From Geobacter sp. OR-1 (lineage in GTDB: Bacteria > Desulfobacterota > Desulfuromonadia > Geobacterales > DSM-12255), in contig NZ_BAZF01000003.1 in the NCBI RefSeq assembly GCF_000813145.1, positions 124,001-188,000 on the forward strand: DNA of 64,000 nucleotides, written 5' to 3'. Position numbers and translations under genes: made by a program. Positions 15,492 to 24,318 of the stretch are shown here, one piece after another (the first letter of the stretch is position 1; each line of letters begins with the position of its first letter). The notes under the pieces are model-generated. The model saw only the letters and a program-made list of their open reading frames with translations. It searched no databases and was not told where the DNA came from.

Positions 15492-15563
15492 ATCGTCTCA
15501 CCTCTTTCCATAACTCTATTATCGCACAATCCGGAAATTCCGGTGATCCATTTAATTCAATTC

Positions 15564-15588
15564 AAAAGGCGGCAATCGGCCGCCTTTA
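15564..15588. terminator. GGCGGCC-family hairpin 9
   Basis: AAAGGCGGC (15565-15573), loop AATCG, GCCGCCTTT (15579-15587). Confidence 0.75.
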
Positions 15589-15630
15589 CTGTTTCCGCAC
15601 TGCTGTACAGTCTAGGACACTACCTCATTC

Positions 15631-15655
15631 AAAGGGCGGCCAAGGGCGCCCTTCT
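15631..15655. terminator. GGCGGCC-family hairpin 10 (degenerate)
   Basis: AAAGGGCGGCCAAGGGCGCCCTT folds as AAGGGCG against CGCCCTT with an imperfect loop. It lies only 43 bases after hairpin 9. Confidence 0.5.
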
Positions 15656-15748
15656 TGCTTTTTTGACCAATGTAACTGTATACTCCCGTCAAGCAAGCTC
15701 AGGAGCCGAAGTGGGGACCGCAACAGAAAAGCGCCAAAGGTGACCATA

Positions 15749-17395
15749 ATGCCGAAAAATCGTGATGCAGCCCGCGCCAACCTGGAAAATCTATACCGGA
15801 TCTTCACCGTGCCGGAAGCGCCCGATTCGACCCTTGGCGCTATCGATCAGGCGATTGCCGCAGATGTCACCGGCTTTTTGCAGACCCATATCGTTGCCAT
15901 CGAACGCGACCTTGAAGCTATAGAGGCCGATTTCGCCTCCGCCGTTATCCCGGAAGAACCGACCTACGTCTCCGAATACACCGAATTCGTCAAGGAGAAC
16001 CTGGTCGCCCACTCGGTCCATACCGCTGCCCCGGGCTTTGTCGGCCACATGACCTCGGCGATCCCTTATTTCATGCTCCCCCTGGCGCGCCTCATGACAG
16101 CCCTCAACCAGAATCTGGTCAAGGTGGAGACTTCCAAAGCCTTTACTCCAATGGAGCGCCAGGTGCTCGCCATGCTCCATCACCTGGTCTATCGCCGTGA
16201 TCCCGATTTCTATCCTCCCTGGATTCACAACAGTCAGCATGCCCTGGGCGCCTTCTGTTCCGGCGGTACCATTGCCAACGTTACGGCGCTATGGGTGGCA
16301 CGCAACCGGCTCTTTGCGCCAAGTGTTGATTTTGACGGCATTGCCCAGGAAGGGCTTTTCCGGGCGCTGCAGCATCGCGGTGTTGACGGCATTGCCGTCC
16401 TCGTCTCCGAGCGCGGCCACTATTCTTTCGGCAAGGCCGCCGACCTCCTGGGCCTGGGCCGGGACAACCTGATCAAGGTGCAGACCGATGCCCATAACCG
16501 CATCGACCTGAGGCTGTTGCGGGAAGAGGTCCGGCGCCTGCAGGACAGGAACATACTCCCGCTCGCCTTGGTGGGGATCGCCGGCACCACCGAAACCGGC
16601 AACGTCGACCCGCTGGAGGCGCTGGCCGATTTCGCGGCGGAACTCGGCTGCCATTTCCATGTCGATGCTGCCTGGGGCGGGCCGACCCTCTTTTCCGACC
16701 GGTTCCGCTCCCTGCTCAGCGGCATCGAGCGGGCCGACTCGGTCACCATCGATGCGCACAAGCAGCTCTATGTGCCCATGGGGGCGGGAATGGTCGTATT
16801 CAAGGATCCGACAGCCCTTTCGGCGATCGAACATCACGCCAACTATATCCTGCGTCATGGCTCAAAGGATCTGGGGAGCCATACCCTGGAAGGGTCACGG
16901 CCGGGGATGGCGATGCTGGTTCATGCCGGTTTATCCATCATCGGCCGCAAGGGGTACGAACTCCTCATCGATATGGGGATCGAGCGGGCGAAGACCTTCG
17001 CCGCCATGATCCGCCAGCATCCCGATTTCGAACTGACCAGCGAGCCGGAGTTGAATATCCTTACCTATCGCTACTGCCCGCTTAAGGTTCAACAGGCCCT
17101 GGCTGCAGCGCCGGCTGAGCGGTGCGCCGCTATCAATGTCCTCCTCGACCAGGTCTGCATGCTTTTGCAGAAGCATCAGCGGGAAGCGGGAAAAACCTTT
17201 GTCTCCCGGACACGGCTACGCATACGCCATGATGAAGAGCTCACTGTCCTGCGCGTCGTGTTGGCCAATCCACTGACGACAAACGAGATTCTGGCATCGA
17301 TTCTGGCTGAACAGTGTGAGATCGTGCAAGAGCCGGAGATCCAGGCTTTGTTGCAGCAGATTGAGGAAATCTGTACAGGTATTACGGAGAAATAG
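15749..17395 (+). CDS. Pyridoxal-dependent decarboxylase, PanP-like
   Basis: 548 residues, group II decarboxylase. Catalytic PLP lysine Lys338 in TIDAHKQLYVPMG; HVDAAWGGP (304-312) holds the PLP-contact Asp; FCSGGTIANVTALW (169-182) binds the phosphate. Length and the C-terminal extension match PanP, the PLP-type aspartate 1-decarboxylase that gives beta-alanine for pantothenate in bacteria lacking PanD; glutamate decarboxylation is the alternative. A TATACT box with TTGCTT lies upstream near 15656-15685. AAAGGTGACC is the ribosome site. Confidence 0.85.
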   Translation: MPKNRDAARANLENLYRIFTVPEAPDSTLGAIDQAIAADVTGFLQTHIVAIERDLEAIEADFASAVIPEEPTYVSEYTEFVKENLVAHSVHTAAPGFVGHMTSAIPYFMLPLARLMTALNQNLVKVETSKAFTPMERQVLAMLHHLVYRRDPDFYPPWIHNSQHALGAFCSGGTIANVTALWVARNRLFAPSVDFDGIAQEGLFRALQHRGVDGIAVLVSERGHYSFGKAADLLGLGRDNLIKVQTDAHNRIDLRLLREEVRRLQDRNILPLALVGIAGTTETGNVDPLEALADFAAELGCHFHVDAAWGGPTLFSDRFRSLLSGIERADSVTIDAHKQLYVPMGAGMVVFKDPTALSAIEHHANYILRHGSKDLGSHTLEGSRPGMAMLVHAGLSIIGRKGYELLIDMGIERAKTFAAMIRQHPDFELTSEPELNILTYRYCPLKVQQALAAAPAERCAAINVLLDQVCMLLQKHQREAGKTFVSRTRLRIRHDEELTVLRVVLANPLTTNEILASILAEQCEIVQEPEIQALLQQIEEICTGITEK

Positions 17396-17483
17396 AGGGG
17401 CTTCCCCCGGTAGTTTCGAGGATTCCGGTGAGCAACGAGAATAACCGGCGCGTGACTCTGCTTGGAATTTGAATAGTAGCTGT

Positions 17484-17519
17484 AATGCTAAAGGCGGCCA
17501 ATCGGCCGCCTTTAGCATT
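17484..17519. terminator. GGCGGCC-family hairpin 11 (long stem)
   Basis: AATGCTAAAGGCGGCC (17484-17499), loop AATC, GGCCGCCTTTAGCATT (17504-17519): a perfect 16-bp stem, the longest of the family. Confidence 0.85.
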
Positions 17520-18066
17520 GTGGTTGGCGCTGAAGCGAAATGCTTTATTCTGATCCGTCGGTGAAGACCGGCAGGTCGATCATGCCGACCCTCGCGGGCC
17601 GACCGGTCAACCACCCGATATCCCCTTTTTCAAGCGGTGTCACACGCCTGGCGGATGAGACATGTCGCTTTCCACGTGATTTCGGTCAGCGCCAATTTCC
17701 ACGTATGTTCCGGGATGCCGTAGAATCGTGTGAGCGTCCATCCTTTTTTAATACCAATTGCCTGCTGCAACGCTTCAGGCGTCCCTTTGTCATCAACGGC
17801 TTGCTCACCACGTCTTGAAGACAGGCAGAATTCGAGACTGGTCGATAGGTTCCCCACATCAGTTGTTACGATCACCCCAGAACAGTTGTCAAAGATCTGC
17901 TTCCATGGTTATATTATTAGCCATATCTAATAATAAGGCAAGCGGAATGTGAGTCACCGGCATTCCTTCTTGAAAGTGCGGGATCCGCGAAATTTTTGGT
18001 ATTGGTCAATGCAACTTGTGCTACAAATCTGAAAATAGCTTTTTACTTCTATTTATCGACTCAGGC
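17520..18066. other. Intergenic stretch, no assignable gene
   Basis: About 550 bases. Open frames exist on both strands (plus 17540-17818; minus 17875-17630, with TTGACA upstream on that strand at 17891-17886), but none shows a recognisable family pattern or good ribosome site. Could be a decayed gene. The last 100 bases are AT-rich and probably hold the rarD promoter. Confidence 0.45.
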
Positions 18067-18981
18067 ATGAATAAGCTTCCCGGAACAACTACTACCCCCC
18101 CATCGGTCGGGCTGATATTCGGCATTTCCGCTTATCTTATCTGGGGATTTTTTCCGATCTACTTCAGGGCGCTTGGCAGCGTTCCCCCGTTGCAGGTTGT
18201 CTCCCACCGGATCGTCTGGTCGGCGCTCTTTCTGGCCATGGTGATCACGCTACGCCGCGGCTGGGGAGAGGTTGCCGCTGCCTTCTCCCGCCGCGGGACT
18301 CTGCTGCTCTTGGCCACCACCGCCCTGCTCATCGCCACCAACTGGCTCATCTTCATTATTGCCGTTGACCATGCCAACGTGCTGCAGTCGAGCCTTGGCT
18401 ACTTCATGACCCCGTTCGTCTCGGTAATTCTCGGTGTTGTCCTGTTAAAGGAGAGGCTGCGGCGGCTACAGGTGGCAGCCCTGGTGCTAGCTTTGATTGG
18501 GGTGGCGTTGATCACCTTGCAGCAGACCGGGCTACCCTGGGCGGCGCTGACCTTGGCAGCCACCTTCGGCACCTACGGACTGTTGCGCAAGGTTGCCGGG
18601 GTTGATGCCCTTGCCGGGCTGGCGGTTGAGACATTTATCCTGGCTCCGGCGGCTGCCGGTTATCTTGTTTATGCCGAGTTGCACGGTATGGCCGGTTTCT
18701 GGCACTCAGGTGCGGGGATTGATGCGCTGCTCGTTTGCGCCGGGCTGGTTACTTCGCTGCCGCTCCTGCTTTTCGCCGCTGCGGCGCGCCGGCTCAGGCT
18801 GGCCACCATCGGTTTTCTGCAGTATCTGACTCCGACCATGCATTTTCTGATTGCCGTGAAACTGTATCGCGAACCGTTCACTGTTGCGAACCTGACAAGT
18901 TTCGGTTTCATCTGGCTGGGATTGCTTCTTTATTCGGCGGATGCCTTGAGGATGGTCAGGCTGACTACATATAAGCATTAG
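18067..18981 (+). CDS. rarD: RarD/EamA-family transporter
   Basis: 304 residues, ten hydrophobic segments. N-terminal SVGLIFGISAYLIWGFFPIYFRAL and HRIVWSALFL are RarD signatures, followed by NWLIFIIAVDHANVLQSSLGYFMTPF. RarD proteins belong to the drug/metabolite transporter superfamily; substrate unknown. The start is at the ATG 18067, after which the family pattern begins; a farther upstream frame lacks it. Confidence 0.93.
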   Translation: MNKLPGTTTTPPSVGLIFGISAYLIWGFFPIYFRALGSVPPLQVVSHRIVWSALFLAMVITLRRGWGEVAAAFSRRGTLLLLATTALLIATNWLIFIIAVDHANVLQSSLGYFMTPFVSVILGVVLLKERLRRLQVAALVLALIGVALITLQQTGLPWAALTLAATFGTYGLLRKVAGVDALAGLAVETFILAPAAAGYLVYAELHGMAGFWHSGAGIDALLVCAGLVTSLPLLLFAAAARRLRLATIGFLQYLTPTMHFLIAVKLYREPFTVANLTSFGFIWLGLLLYSADALRMVRLTTYKH

Positions 18982-19001
18982 CCGGCTGTTAGGTCTGGTA
19001 A

Positions 19002-19310
19002 TCAGATAACAAAGGGTGCGGCTGCCATTGCGATGCAGGCGATGGTCAAAAGTATTGTGTTGCCGATGAAGCACGGCACAACACAGAGCGCTACGCCCCA
19101 GCAGACTATCTTGATGTTGCAGGTTTTCCTGCCGTACATGAAATAGGCCGTGCCGATGAGTCCGGCAAGAATGTTTATGCAGATCGCGGTCATGCTCATA
19201 TTACCGAGCAGCGACCCTAATCCGGTGGTCGGGTCTGAACCGGCTGCAGCTGCCTGTAACTTCACGGCAACATCCCCTAGATCCGATAACCCCTGCGACG
19301 TGTCCGCCAT
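19002..19310 (-). CDS. Small membrane protein of unknown function
   Basis: 102 residues with two or three hydrophobic segments in the second half (ICINILAGLIGTAYFMYG; VCWGVALCVVPCFI; ILLTIACIAMAAAPFV) and a soluble N-terminus rich in Ala, Gly and Asp. GAGG stands before the ATG. Similar small proteins are often mislabelled as amino-acid transport proteins; nothing here shows that. Confidence 0.6.
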   Translation of the reverse strand: MADTSQGLSDLGDVAVKLQAAAAGSDPTTGLGSLLGNMSMTAICINILAGLIGTAYFMYGRKTCNIKIVCWGVALCVVPCFIGNTILLTIACIAMAAAPFVI

Positions 19311-19411
19311 TTCTGCCTCGCTCTTATGGGTATTTGTTGCTGCTGCACGACCGGATGCTGCGTAATATATCGTTATTGGCCATGGCAGTCTCCGCTTTTG
19401 CAGAAAGTCAT

Positions 19412-19450
19412 GGGGCCAGGCTGCGTTAACACAAGCAGCTTGGCCCCTTC
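19412..19450 (-). terminator. Hairpin before the small membrane protein
   Basis: GGGGCCAGGCTGC (19412-19424) pairs with GCAGCTTGGCCCC (19435-19447), one mismatch. On the minus strand it follows the parvulin gene and would separate it from the small membrane protein gene. Confidence 0.65.
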
Positions 19451-19477
19451 TTATTTCCTGGGCAATGGATATATGAC

Positions 19478-19759
19478 CTATTCGGTGCGGCTGGTGACTT
19501 CCAGCAGGTGGTAGCCGAACTGGGTCTGGATCGGGCCGAGAACCTTGCCCACTTCGCCGGTGAAAACGGCCTGGTCGAACTCCTTCACCATCTGGCCCGG
19601 GCCGAATTCACCCAGACCGCCACCCTGCTTGCCCGATGGGCAGAGGGAATGTTGTTGGGCAACGGCTGCAAAGTCGGCGCCGGTTTCGATCTGCTTCTTG
19701 AGGTCTTCGCAGACCTCCTTGCTTGCCACCAGGATGTGGCGGGCAGTGGCTCTTGCCAT
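19478..19759 (-). CDS. Parvulin-type peptidyl-prolyl isomerase
   Basis: 93 residues, a free-standing parvulin domain: ATARHILVASKEVCEDLKKQI, FAAVAQQHSLCPSGKQGGGLGEFGPGQMV, FDQAVFTGEVGKVLGPIQTQFGYHLLEV. It accelerates Xaa-Pro isomerisation; no signal, so cytoplasmic, as for E. coli PpiC. Good AAGGAG before the ATG. Confidence 0.95.
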   Translation of the reverse strand: MARATARHILVASKEVCEDLKKQIETGADFAAVAQQHSLCPSGKQGGGLGEFGPGQMVKEFDQAVFTGEVGKVLGPIQTQFGYHLLEVTSRTE

Positions 19760-19897
19760 TGTTTACTCCTTGTTGTGTAAGTGTTTTTCGTTTGCATGAG
19801 AATCATAGCACAACCGGTAAAGGTGGGCACGCCTTATCAGCATCTGCCCTGAATAATCGTATTTGCCGCACTGAGCAAAAAAGGTTATCCTGCTGCT

Positions 19898-20509
19898 ATG
19901 ACTCATCAGCAGCAGATACTCCGCCGACGTTGCTGGATCTTCGACCTGGACGGGACGCTGACCCTGGCGGTGCACGATTTCGCCGCCATCCGCGCGGCGC
20001 TCGGCATGACGGACAACGACCCCGATATCCTGCGGTTCCTTGCCTCCCTGCCGGCGGCAGAGGCCGCGGCCAGGCATAGCCGGTTGATAGAGATCGAGTA
20101 TGAGCTGGCTGCCCGGACTGCAGCCGCGCCCGGTGCCATAAGACTGCTCGACCTGTTATCACGCCGTGGTTCGCAGGTCGGCATTCTCACCCGCAACACG
20201 CGGGAGATTGCCCTCCATACCCTGACTCAGGTTGGTCTCAGACATTTCTTTGCTCCGGAAGCGATCCTCGGTCGAGACGAGGCCGCGCCAAAACCCCATC
20301 CTGAGGGGATCGCCATGCTTCTCGACGCCTGGGGAAGCCGGCCGGACGATGCGGTGATGGTGGGCGACTACCTGTTCGACCTTCAGGTGGGGCGCGCCGC
20401 CGGCACCGCCACCATCCATGTGGACAGCAGCAGCGCCTTCCGTTGGCCCGAACTGGCCGATCTAGCGGTGGCCACTCTCGATGAGCTGGCCGAGGGGTTG
20501 ACGGCTTAG
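19898..20509 (+). CDS. HAD-family hydrolase
   Basis: 203 residues. HAD motif I is WIFDLDGTLT (nucleophile and acid Asp), motif II is GILTRNTR, Lys in APKPHPEGI, motif IV is VMVGDYLFDLQVG. The helical cap lies between motifs I and II, as in phosphoglycolate-type phosphatases. Small-molecule phosphatase by family; substrate unknown. Confidence 0.92.
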   Translation: MTHQQQILRRRCWIFDLDGTLTLAVHDFAAIRAALGMTDNDPDILRFLASLPAAEAAARHSRLIEIEYELAARTAAAPGAIRLLDLLSRRGSQVGILTRNTREIALHTLTQVGLRHFFAPEAILGRDEAAPKPHPEGIAMLLDAWGSRPDDAVMVGDYLFDLQVGRAAGTATIHVDSSSAFRWPELADLAVATLDELAEGLTA

Positions 20510-20536
20510 TGTCCCTGGGGAGTTTTGGGAGATAAT

Positions 20537-21058
20537 ATGAAAATACAAAAAGTGACGATTGAGACCCGCCCCAAGGCCTACGCGCTCCTGCAGCGCGCCT
20601 TTCCCGGCAGTGATTACGAAACCGTTCTGGTGAAGAAACTCCACGAAAATAGCCGGCCGATACATGAATGGGTCTGCATTCATGTCGGCAAGGTCATCGC
20701 CTATATTGCCTTTACCAACGCCTATCATGGCAACGAGGTTTGCGGCCTGCACCTGGCGCCGATGGCCGTGGCGCCCGATTTCCAGAAACAGGGGGTGGGA
20801 TCGGAACTGCTCCGGTTTGCCTTGCGGCAGGAGGCGATCAAGAACGAGACCCTGTTTGTCCTGGGTGAACCCGGCTATTACAAACGATTCGGTTTTGAGC
20901 CCTGCAGTATGCCTATCTGTCCGTTCGACAAAGACAACGCGCACTTTCTTAGCATGCGCAACACGATCACCACCAGCTTCAGCGTTGGATATGAACCGGA
21001 ATTCGTGCCTGTTGCCGCATCGGCCAGGCCAAAGGCCAAGAAGCGCCGGACACGGTGA
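20537..21058 (+). CDS. GNAT-family N-acetyltransferase
   Basis: 173 residues. Acetyl-CoA motif A is LAPMAVAPDFQKQGVGSELLRFAL, followed by LGEPGYYKRFGFEP, the usual YhbS-type block. A basic tail (RPKAKKRRTR) ends the protein. GGGAG is upstream. Acceptor unknown. Confidence 0.92.
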   Translation: MKIQKVTIETRPKAYALLQRAFPGSDYETVLVKKLHENSRPIHEWVCIHVGKVIAYIAFTNAYHGNEVCGLHLAPMAVAPDFQKQGVGSELLRFALRQEAIKNETLFVLGEPGYYKRFGFEPCSMPICPFDKDNAHFLSMRNTITTSFSVGYEPEFVPVAASARPKAKKRRTR

Positions 21059-21079
21059 CAATCGGAAAGGGAAGTTAAA

Positions 21080-21337
21080 ATGCGGGTAAGCCGTTTGGCA
21101 ATCGTACTGTTTTCACTGGCCATGCTCTTTGGCTGCAGCAAGCTGACAATGGAGAACTACTCGAAAATAAAGGTGGGGATCGAGTACGACAAGGTGGTCA
21201 AGATTCTCGGCAAGCCCGATAACTGCTCGGAAGCGCTGTTTGTAAGGAACTGCGTCTGGGGTAACGAGCAGAAGAATATCACGGTGAATTTCGTTGGCGG
21301 CAAGGCGGTTCTCTTCACCAGCAGGAATATCAAGTGA
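21080..21337 (+). CDS. Small SmpA/BamE-like lipoprotein
   Basis: 85 residues. Lipobox LAMLFGC puts the lipidated Cys near residue 19. The rest, MENYSKIKVGIEYDKVVKILGKPDNCSE then CVWGNEQKNITVNFVGGKAVLF, is the small BLIP/SmpA-like fold. A disulfide between the two later cysteines is likely. Function unknown; periplasmic. Confidence 0.78.
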   Translation: MRVSRLAIVLFSLAMLFGCSKLTMENYSKIKVGIEYDKVVKILGKPDNCSEALFVRNCVWGNEQKNITVNFVGGKAVLFTSRNIK

Positions 21338-21392
21338 CCGGGAATCCGGTGGGTTAATGAGTGAATTCGGCGGACCGCACAGGAACTGCACT

Positions 21393-22379
21393 ATGACAGC
21401 ACACAAGCACCCTTTTCAGAGACTTACCCCGGACTTCATCATGGACGCCGTCGAGAGCCAGGGCTTTCGGTGCGATTGCCGCAATCTGGCTCTGAACAGC
21501 TACGAGAACCGCGTTTATCAGGTCGGCATCGAGGACGGCAAGCCGCTGATCGCCAAGTTCTACCGTGCCGGCCGCTGGTCTGACCGGCAGATCATCGAGG
21601 AGCACCAGTTCAGCATCGAGCTGGCCGGGCACGAGCTGCCGGTGGTGGCCCCATGGCGGAACGCAAGCGGTGAGAGCCTCTTTAAATACCATGACTTCAG
21701 GTTCGCGCTCTACCCGAAGCAGGGTGGGCATGCCCCGGAGTTCGACAACCTGGACAACCTGCTGATCCTTGGCCGGATGCTGGGTCGGATGCATGGTATC
21801 GGAGCGGTCAGGCCGTTCCGGCATCGCCCGGTCCTGGACAGCCCCGGCTTCGGGCACGAAAGCGTTGCCCTGATCCGCGAACGGTTTATCCCGGCGGAGT
21901 ATTGCGAAAGCTACACCGCGCTGACCGGCCAGTTGCTGGAGGCAATCGACCAGCTGCTGGAATCAGCCGGGCCGGTCCGCTATATCCGGGTGCATGGCGA
22001 CTGCCACAGCGGCAATATCCTCTGGCGGGACCATGCCCCCCATTTTGTGGATTTCGACGACAGCCGCATGGCCCCGGCAGTACAGGATATTTGGATGATG
22101 CTGTCCGGCGATCGGCCGCGCAAGATTGCCCAGTTGGATGCCCTGCTGGAGGGGTATAACGAATTTTACGAATTCGATCCGAATGAGTTGCGGCTGATTG
22201 AGCCTTTGCGGACTATGCGGATGCTGCATTACAGCGCCTGGCTCGCCCGCCGCTGGGATGACCCGGCCTTTCCGATTGCCTTCCCCTGGTTCAATACCAT
22301 GCACTACTGGGGCGAACATATCCTGGAGCTGCGCGAACAGCTGGCTGTCCTGGATGAACCGCCTCTGGAGTTGCTCTAG
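21393..22379 (+). CDS. srkA: Stress response kinase A (YihE family)
   Basis: 328 residues from ATG 21393, exactly the length of E. coli SrkA; an upstream ATG at 21357 is less likely. Kinase-like fold: ENRVYQVGIEDGKPLIAKFYRAGRW (ATP lysine), RYIRVHGDCHSGNILW (catalytic loop) and HFVDFDDSRMAP (metal Asp). In E. coli it protects against envelope and oxidative stress death pathways. Confidence 0.93.
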   Translation: MTAHKHPFQRLTPDFIMDAVESQGFRCDCRNLALNSYENRVYQVGIEDGKPLIAKFYRAGRWSDRQIIEEHQFSIELAGHELPVVAPWRNASGESLFKYHDFRFALYPKQGGHAPEFDNLDNLLILGRMLGRMHGIGAVRPFRHRPVLDSPGFGHESVALIRERFIPAEYCESYTALTGQLLEAIDQLLESAGPVRYIRVHGDCHSGNILWRDHAPHFVDFDDSRMAPAVQDIWMMLSGDRPRKIAQLDALLEGYNEFYEFDPNELRLIEPLRTMRMLHYSAWLARRWDDPAFPIAFPWFNTMHYWGEHILELREQLAVLDEPPLELL

Positions 22380-22471
22380 CGGAAATGCTACCGACGGAAT
22401 CGATCCGGCAGCTGACCCGGACAGGTTGTTGCGACTTCTGAGGCCGGTCCGCCGGCGTTGCCGGAGCGCCA

Positions 22472-22552
22472 ATGTATACGCATGTTTCTGGCGCTAGTGC
22501 AGGTAGCCATTGCTCCGAACAGCGTAATGTGCTATATCTGAACCGCGCCTGA
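22472..22552 (+). CDS. Candidate 26-aa leader peptide before the ABC-F gene
   Basis: Reads from ATG 22472 with CGGAGC five bases upstream to a TGA at 22550-22552 that touches the left arm of the terminator. The product (MYTHVSGASAGSHCSEQRNV and six more residues) resembles no family. Position, ribosome site and stop placement are what a ribosome-sensing leader would show, but chance is not excluded. Confidence 0.4.
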   Translation: MYTHVSGASAGSHCSEQRNVLYLNRA

Positions 22553-22580
22553 ACCACAGGGAGACCCCCTGTGGTTTTTT
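22552..22580 (+). terminator. Intrinsic terminator 26 bases before the ABC-F start
   Basis: AACCACAGGG (22552-22561), loop AGACC, CCCTGTGGTT (22567-22576), then TTTT. It may end srkA transcription, 172 bases upstream. There is no room for a promoter between it and the next start, so ABC-F expression needs read-through. Confidence 0.85.
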
Positions 22581-22606
22581 TATGGCTGCAGAAAGAGAGT
22601 GGCAAC

Positions 22607-24244
22607 GTGATCAGTGCACATAACATCTCCCTTGCCTATGGCAAGCGGGTGATCTTCAAGGATGTCAACATCAAGTTCGTGGCAGGTAACTGCTACGGCC
22701 TGATCGGCGCCAACGGCGCCGGCAAATCGACCTTTCTGAAAATCCTGGCCGGTCGGTCGGAAGCGGACTCGGGCAGCGTCTCGGTCGGGCCGCGGGAGCG
22801 GATCGCCTTCCTGCAGCAGGACCAGTTTGCCTTTGACGAGCACACGGTCTTCAATACCGTCATCATGGGGCATAGCCGGCTGTACGAGGTGATGACCGCC
22901 CGGGAGGCGATCTACGCCAAGCCCGATTTCTCGGAAGAGGACGGCATCCGTTCGGCCGAGCTGGAGGGGGAGTTTGCCGAGCTGAACGGCTACGAGGCCG
23001 AGTCAGAGGCCGCGGTGCTCCTGAACGGCCTGGGGATACCGGAAGAGCTGCGCCACAAGCAGATGAAGGAGCTGGAAGGGGGGGACAAGGTGCGGGTGCT
23101 GCTGGCCCAGGCCCTGTTCGGCAACCCGGATGTGCTGCTGCTGGACGAGCCGACCAACCACCTGGACCTGAAATCGATCTCCTGGCTGGAGGATTTCCTG
23201 TCCCGCTTCAACAATACGGTGATCGTGGTCTCCCACGACCGGCACTTCCTCAACCAGGTCTGCACCCATGTGGCGGATATCGACTTCGGCCGGATTCAGG
23301 TCTATGTGGGGAACTACGATTTCTGGTACCAGGCCAGCCAGCTGACCCTGAAACAGAAGCAGGACGAAAACCGTAAGATAACCGACAAGGCCAACGAACT
23401 GAAGGAGTTTATCCAGAGGTTCAGCTCCAACGCCTCCAAGGCCAAGCAGGCCACCTCACGCAAACGGTTGCTGGAAAAGCTGACCATCGAGGAGATGCCG
23501 GTCTCGTCCCGCAAATACCCCTACGTGGTCTTCAAGCCGGAGCGCCCCTGCGGCGATATCATCCTGGAGATCAACGACCTGTCCAAACAGGTGGATGGCG
23601 TACAGGTGTTCAAGGACCTGACCCTTACCGTAAACAAGGGGGACAAGATCGCCTTTGTGGGTGGCAACAGCCTGGCCAAGACCACCCTGTTCCAGATCCT
23701 GGCCGGCGAGCTGGAGCCTGACTCAGGTTCCTTCCGCTGGGGGGTGACCATCACCAGCGCCTATTTCCCTAAGGAAAACGGGGTCTATTTTGCCAATGAC
23801 CTGAACCTGATCGAGTGGCTGGGCCAGTATTCGCCGCCGACCGAGGGAGAGACCTTTGCCCGAGGGTTTCTCGGCCGCATGCTCTTTTCCGGGGATGAAG
23901 CGACCAAGAAGACCACGGTCCTCTCGGGCGGGGAGCGGGTGCGCTGCATGTTGGCCCGGATGATGCTCACCGGCGCCAATGCCCTGATACTGGATGAGCC
24001 GACCAACCACCTGGACCTGGAATCGATCACCGCCCTGAACAACGGCCTGATCGCCTTCAGCGAGGTGGTGCTGTTCGCCTCCCATGACCATGAGTTTGTC
24101 AGCACCGTTGCCAACCGGATCGTGGAGTTCGCTCCCGCCGGGATCATCGACCGGGTGATGAGCTTCGAGGAGTATCTGGAAAGCGCCGAGGTGTCCGAGG
24201 AGCGGGACCGCCTCGCCAATGGGCATTACGACCTGGATCTTTAG
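22607..24244 (+). CDS. ABC-F family ATPase, YbiT-like
   Basis: 545 residues from the GTG at 22607, where the family homology begins. Two ABC domains and no membrane segment. Domain 1: Walker A GANGAGKST, signature LEGGDKVRVLLAQAL, Walker B LLLDEPTNHLDL. A linker rich in Lys and Gln (about 240-310) is the P-site tRNA interaction motif. Domain 2: Walker A reads GGNSLAKTT, the Gly before Lys replaced by Ala; signature LSGGERVRC; Walker B LILDEPTNHLDL. ABC-F proteins act on ribosomes, in translation control or antibiotic protection. Confidence 0.93.
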   Translation: MISAHNISLAYGKRVIFKDVNIKFVAGNCYGLIGANGAGKSTFLKILAGRSEADSGSVSVGPRERIAFLQQDQFAFDEHTVFNTVIMGHSRLYEVMTAREAIYAKPDFSEEDGIRSAELEGEFAELNGYEAESEAAVLLNGLGIPEELRHKQMKELEGGDKVRVLLAQALFGNPDVLLLDEPTNHLDLKSISWLEDFLSRFNNTVIVVSHDRHFLNQVCTHVADIDFGRIQVYVGNYDFWYQASQLTLKQKQDENRKITDKANELKEFIQRFSSNASKAKQATSRKRLLEKLTIEEMPVSSRKYPYVVFKPERPCGDIILEINDLSKQVDGVQVFKDLTLTVNKGDKIAFVGGNSLAKTTLFQILAGELEPDSGSFRWGVTITSAYFPKENGVYFANDLNLIEWLGQYSPPTEGETFARGFLGRMLFSGDEATKKTTVLSGGERVRCMLARMMLTGANALILDEPTNHLDLESITALNNGLIAFSEVVLFASHDHEFVSTVANRIVEFAPAGIIDRVMSFEEYLESAEVSEERDRLANGHYDLDL

Positions 24245-24270
24245 TTGCGTCCTTAGGTGGGATAGCCATA

Positions 24271-24300
24271 CAAAAGGCGGCCAATCGGCCGCCTTTTGTT
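24271..24300. terminator. GGCGGCC-family hairpin 12
   Basis: CAAAAGGCGGCC (24271-24282), loop AATC, GGCCGCCTTTTG (24287-24298). Convergent site between ABC-F and the next minus-strand gene. Confidence 0.88.
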
Positions 24301-24318
24301 GTTGAGGGCAATGATGAT

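Noticed and set aside
17540-17875. Small frames on both strands after the PanP-like gene
   Set aside because: No family pattern, weak starts, and overlapping antisense frames; recorded as an unassigned stretch.
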